Assembly: GCA_002397275.1 (NCBI GenBank) | Contig: DHAA01000014.1 | Span: 1-5,286 of the forward strand | Length of the DNA: 5,286 bases | Direction: 5' to 3' | From: Thermacetogenium sp. UBA4966 | GTDB lineage: Bacteria > Bacillota > DSM-12270 > Thermacetogeniales > Thermacetogeniaceae | In this document: piece after piece, positions 4,381 to 5,286 of the stretch | Position numbering within the stretch: position 1 is the first letter of the stretch | Layout: the number at the start of each line of letters is the position of its first letter | The notes under the pieces: generated by a model | The model's database searches: none | What the model saw: only the letters and a program-made list of their open reading frames with translations | What the model was told of the DNA's origin: nothing | Translations under genes and position numbers: made by a program

Positions 4381-5286
4381 TCATTTTCCTTTTGCTAAGA
4401 GGCGTTCCTCAACTTCCTCCAGCCAGTTTTTCACCAGCGCATTCCAGTCCAGGCGCTCTTCCGCGAATTTTCTGCCCTTACTGCCCATCTCACAGGCGGC
4501 CTGCGGGTGATCGGCCAGCCACAGAACGGCTTCCGCCAGGGCTTTTTCATCTTCAGGAGGCGTGACGAGTCCCGCTCCTGACTCTTTTACCATCTCAGCC
4601 CCCTCGCCGGATCCGGAATATAACAGGGGAAGGCCCGCGGCCAGCGGCGCCATCATCTTTGCCGGACGTGTACCTTTAAAAAGCGGAAGATCCTTCAGCG
4701 TCACAAAAGCGGCGTAAGCTTCATTTAATTTGCGCGGCATTTCCGTGAGAGGCACAGGCTCTATGAATTTCAAGCCGGTTACGTTTAAATCGGAGGCCAA
4801 TTTTTTTAAGCTCTCTAATTCAGGTCCGTCCCCTACTATCTGATAACAGATGTCTTCCCGATGTTTTGTAAATGCGGCCGCCTTAGCGATCACCTCGACC
4901 CCATGCGCGCTTCCTATACGCCCCGCGTAGATAAAGTTTTTCCGTTTCTGTTCATCCAGCTTTTCTACAGGCTGAAAGGCTTCCACATTAGCCCCGTTCG
5001 GCAAATAGTACAGCTTATTCCGAGGAATGCGCTTTTTTTGCAGCAAATCGGAAACCATCCCCTCGGTCACCGCAGTTATGCCGGAAGCCTTTCTATATAA
5101 AAAGTGTTCGAGTTTGATCAGGCTTTTACCTGCCCAAGAATCTCTACTCATCGCTCCTAAAGCAAAGATAGAATCCGGCCAGAGATCACTAAGATTTAAA
5201 ATCCAAGGCCGCCTCCATGCTTTACCGAGGAAATAGCCTGTCAAACCCAGCGTTAACGGGGGGGACTCGATAAATATGAGATCAGG
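4381..5286 (-). CDS. Family 4 glycosyltransferase (GT-B fold, WbuB-like), 5' end beyond the window
   Basis: The frame is open to the right edge, where PDLIFIESPPLTLGLTGYFL precedes the TTG (5242-5244) that could be mistaken for a start. This segment is typical of the N-terminal domain of WbuB-like glycosyltransferases, so the gene is cut by the window and about 100 residues are missing. What remains (301 residues) shows NLSDLWPDS of the acceptor domain (31-39 of the fragment), LPNGANVEAFQP at the domain linker, and then the C-terminal nucleotide-sugar domain with YAGRIGSAHGVEVI, VGDGPELESL and GSGEGAEMVKESGAGLVTPPED. It should add a sugar, retaining the anomeric configuration, to the lipid-linked intermediate in the cytoplasm. 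The stretch RPAKMMAPLAAG carries Ala where relatives usually have the Glu of the EX7E nucleotide-binding motif; some WbuB/WcaI-type enzymes also vary here. It lies first among the visible genes and overlaps the ribosome site of the PglC-like gene. Donor and acceptor are unknown. Confidence 0.9.
   Translation of the reverse strand, partial: PDLIFIESPPLTLGLTGYFLGKAWRRPWILNLSDLWPDSIFALGAMSRDSWAGKSLIKLEHFLYRKASGITAVTEGMVSDLLQKKRIPRNKLYYLPNGANVEAFQPVEKLDEQKRKNFIYAGRIGSAHGVEVIAKAAAFTKHREDICYQIVGDGPELESLKKLASDLNVTGLKFIEPVPLTEMPRKLNEAYAAFVTLKDLPLFKGTRPAKMMAPLAAGLPLLYSGSGEGAEMVKESGAGLVTPPEDEKALAEAVLWLADHPQAACEMGSKGRKFAEERLDWNALVKNWLEEVEERLLAKGK

Noticed and set aside
4328..5236. Several short plus-strand frames opposite the glycosyltransferase and PglC-like genes
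   Set aside because: All are antisense to strong coding sequence, lack convincing products and overlap each other in different frames.
4381..5244. TTG at 5242-5244 as start of the glycosyltransferase
   Set aside because: The frame continues upstream to the window edge with conserved residues (ESPPLTLGLTGY), so the TTG is an internal Leu codon and the gene is truncated by the window.

Overview
The window looks like part of an exopolysaccharide or surface-glycan operon from a Gram-positive-type bacterium, most likely a Firmicute of the Clostridia class. The evidence for this is strong purine-rich Shine-Dalgarno sites (GGAG, AGGTGA, GGGGGTGA), AT-rich intergenic promoter DNA, roughly balanced base composition in the genes, and the style of the signal peptide at the left edge. 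The species cannot be named from the sequence.

All genes run on the minus strand, so the operon reads from right to left. From the right edge: a family 4 glycosyltransferase whose 5' end lies outside the window (4381-5286); a small monotopic undecaprenyl-phosphate sugar-phosphate transferase of the PglC type (3700-4377), 3 nt behind it; a PLP-dependent sugar aminotransferase of the DegT/DnrJ/EryC1/StrS family (2436-3593); a GalE-type NAD-dependent UDP-hexose 4-epimerase (1334-2296); and a membrane-anchored D-glucuronyl C5-epimerase (287-1303). After a GC-rich hairpin and an AT-rich spacer with its own sigma-A-like promoter comes a further minus-strand gene, of which only the signal peptide is in the window (1-95).

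Read together, the aminotransferase and the 4-epimerase make nucleotide-sugar precursors in the cytoplasm. The PglC-like enzyme loads the first sugar phosphate onto the lipid carrier, and the GT4 enzyme adds a later sugar. The last gene would act after export, at the outer face of the membrane, converting glucuronic to iduronic acid residues in the finished polymer. This last step is the unusual part. The protein closely resembles the catalytic C-terminal domain of the animal heparan-sulfate epimerase, and the tyrosines and Glu-Tyr pair known to be essential there are present at the same spacing. The window therefore suggests a bacterial heparosan- or heparin-like, iduronate-containing surface polysaccharide. 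The substrate is inferred, not shown.

No tRNA, rRNA, CRISPR array, insertion sequence or phage gene was seen. No gene-free stretch exceeds 300 bases; the three longest gaps (96-286, 2297-2435, 3594-3699) are described in the entries.
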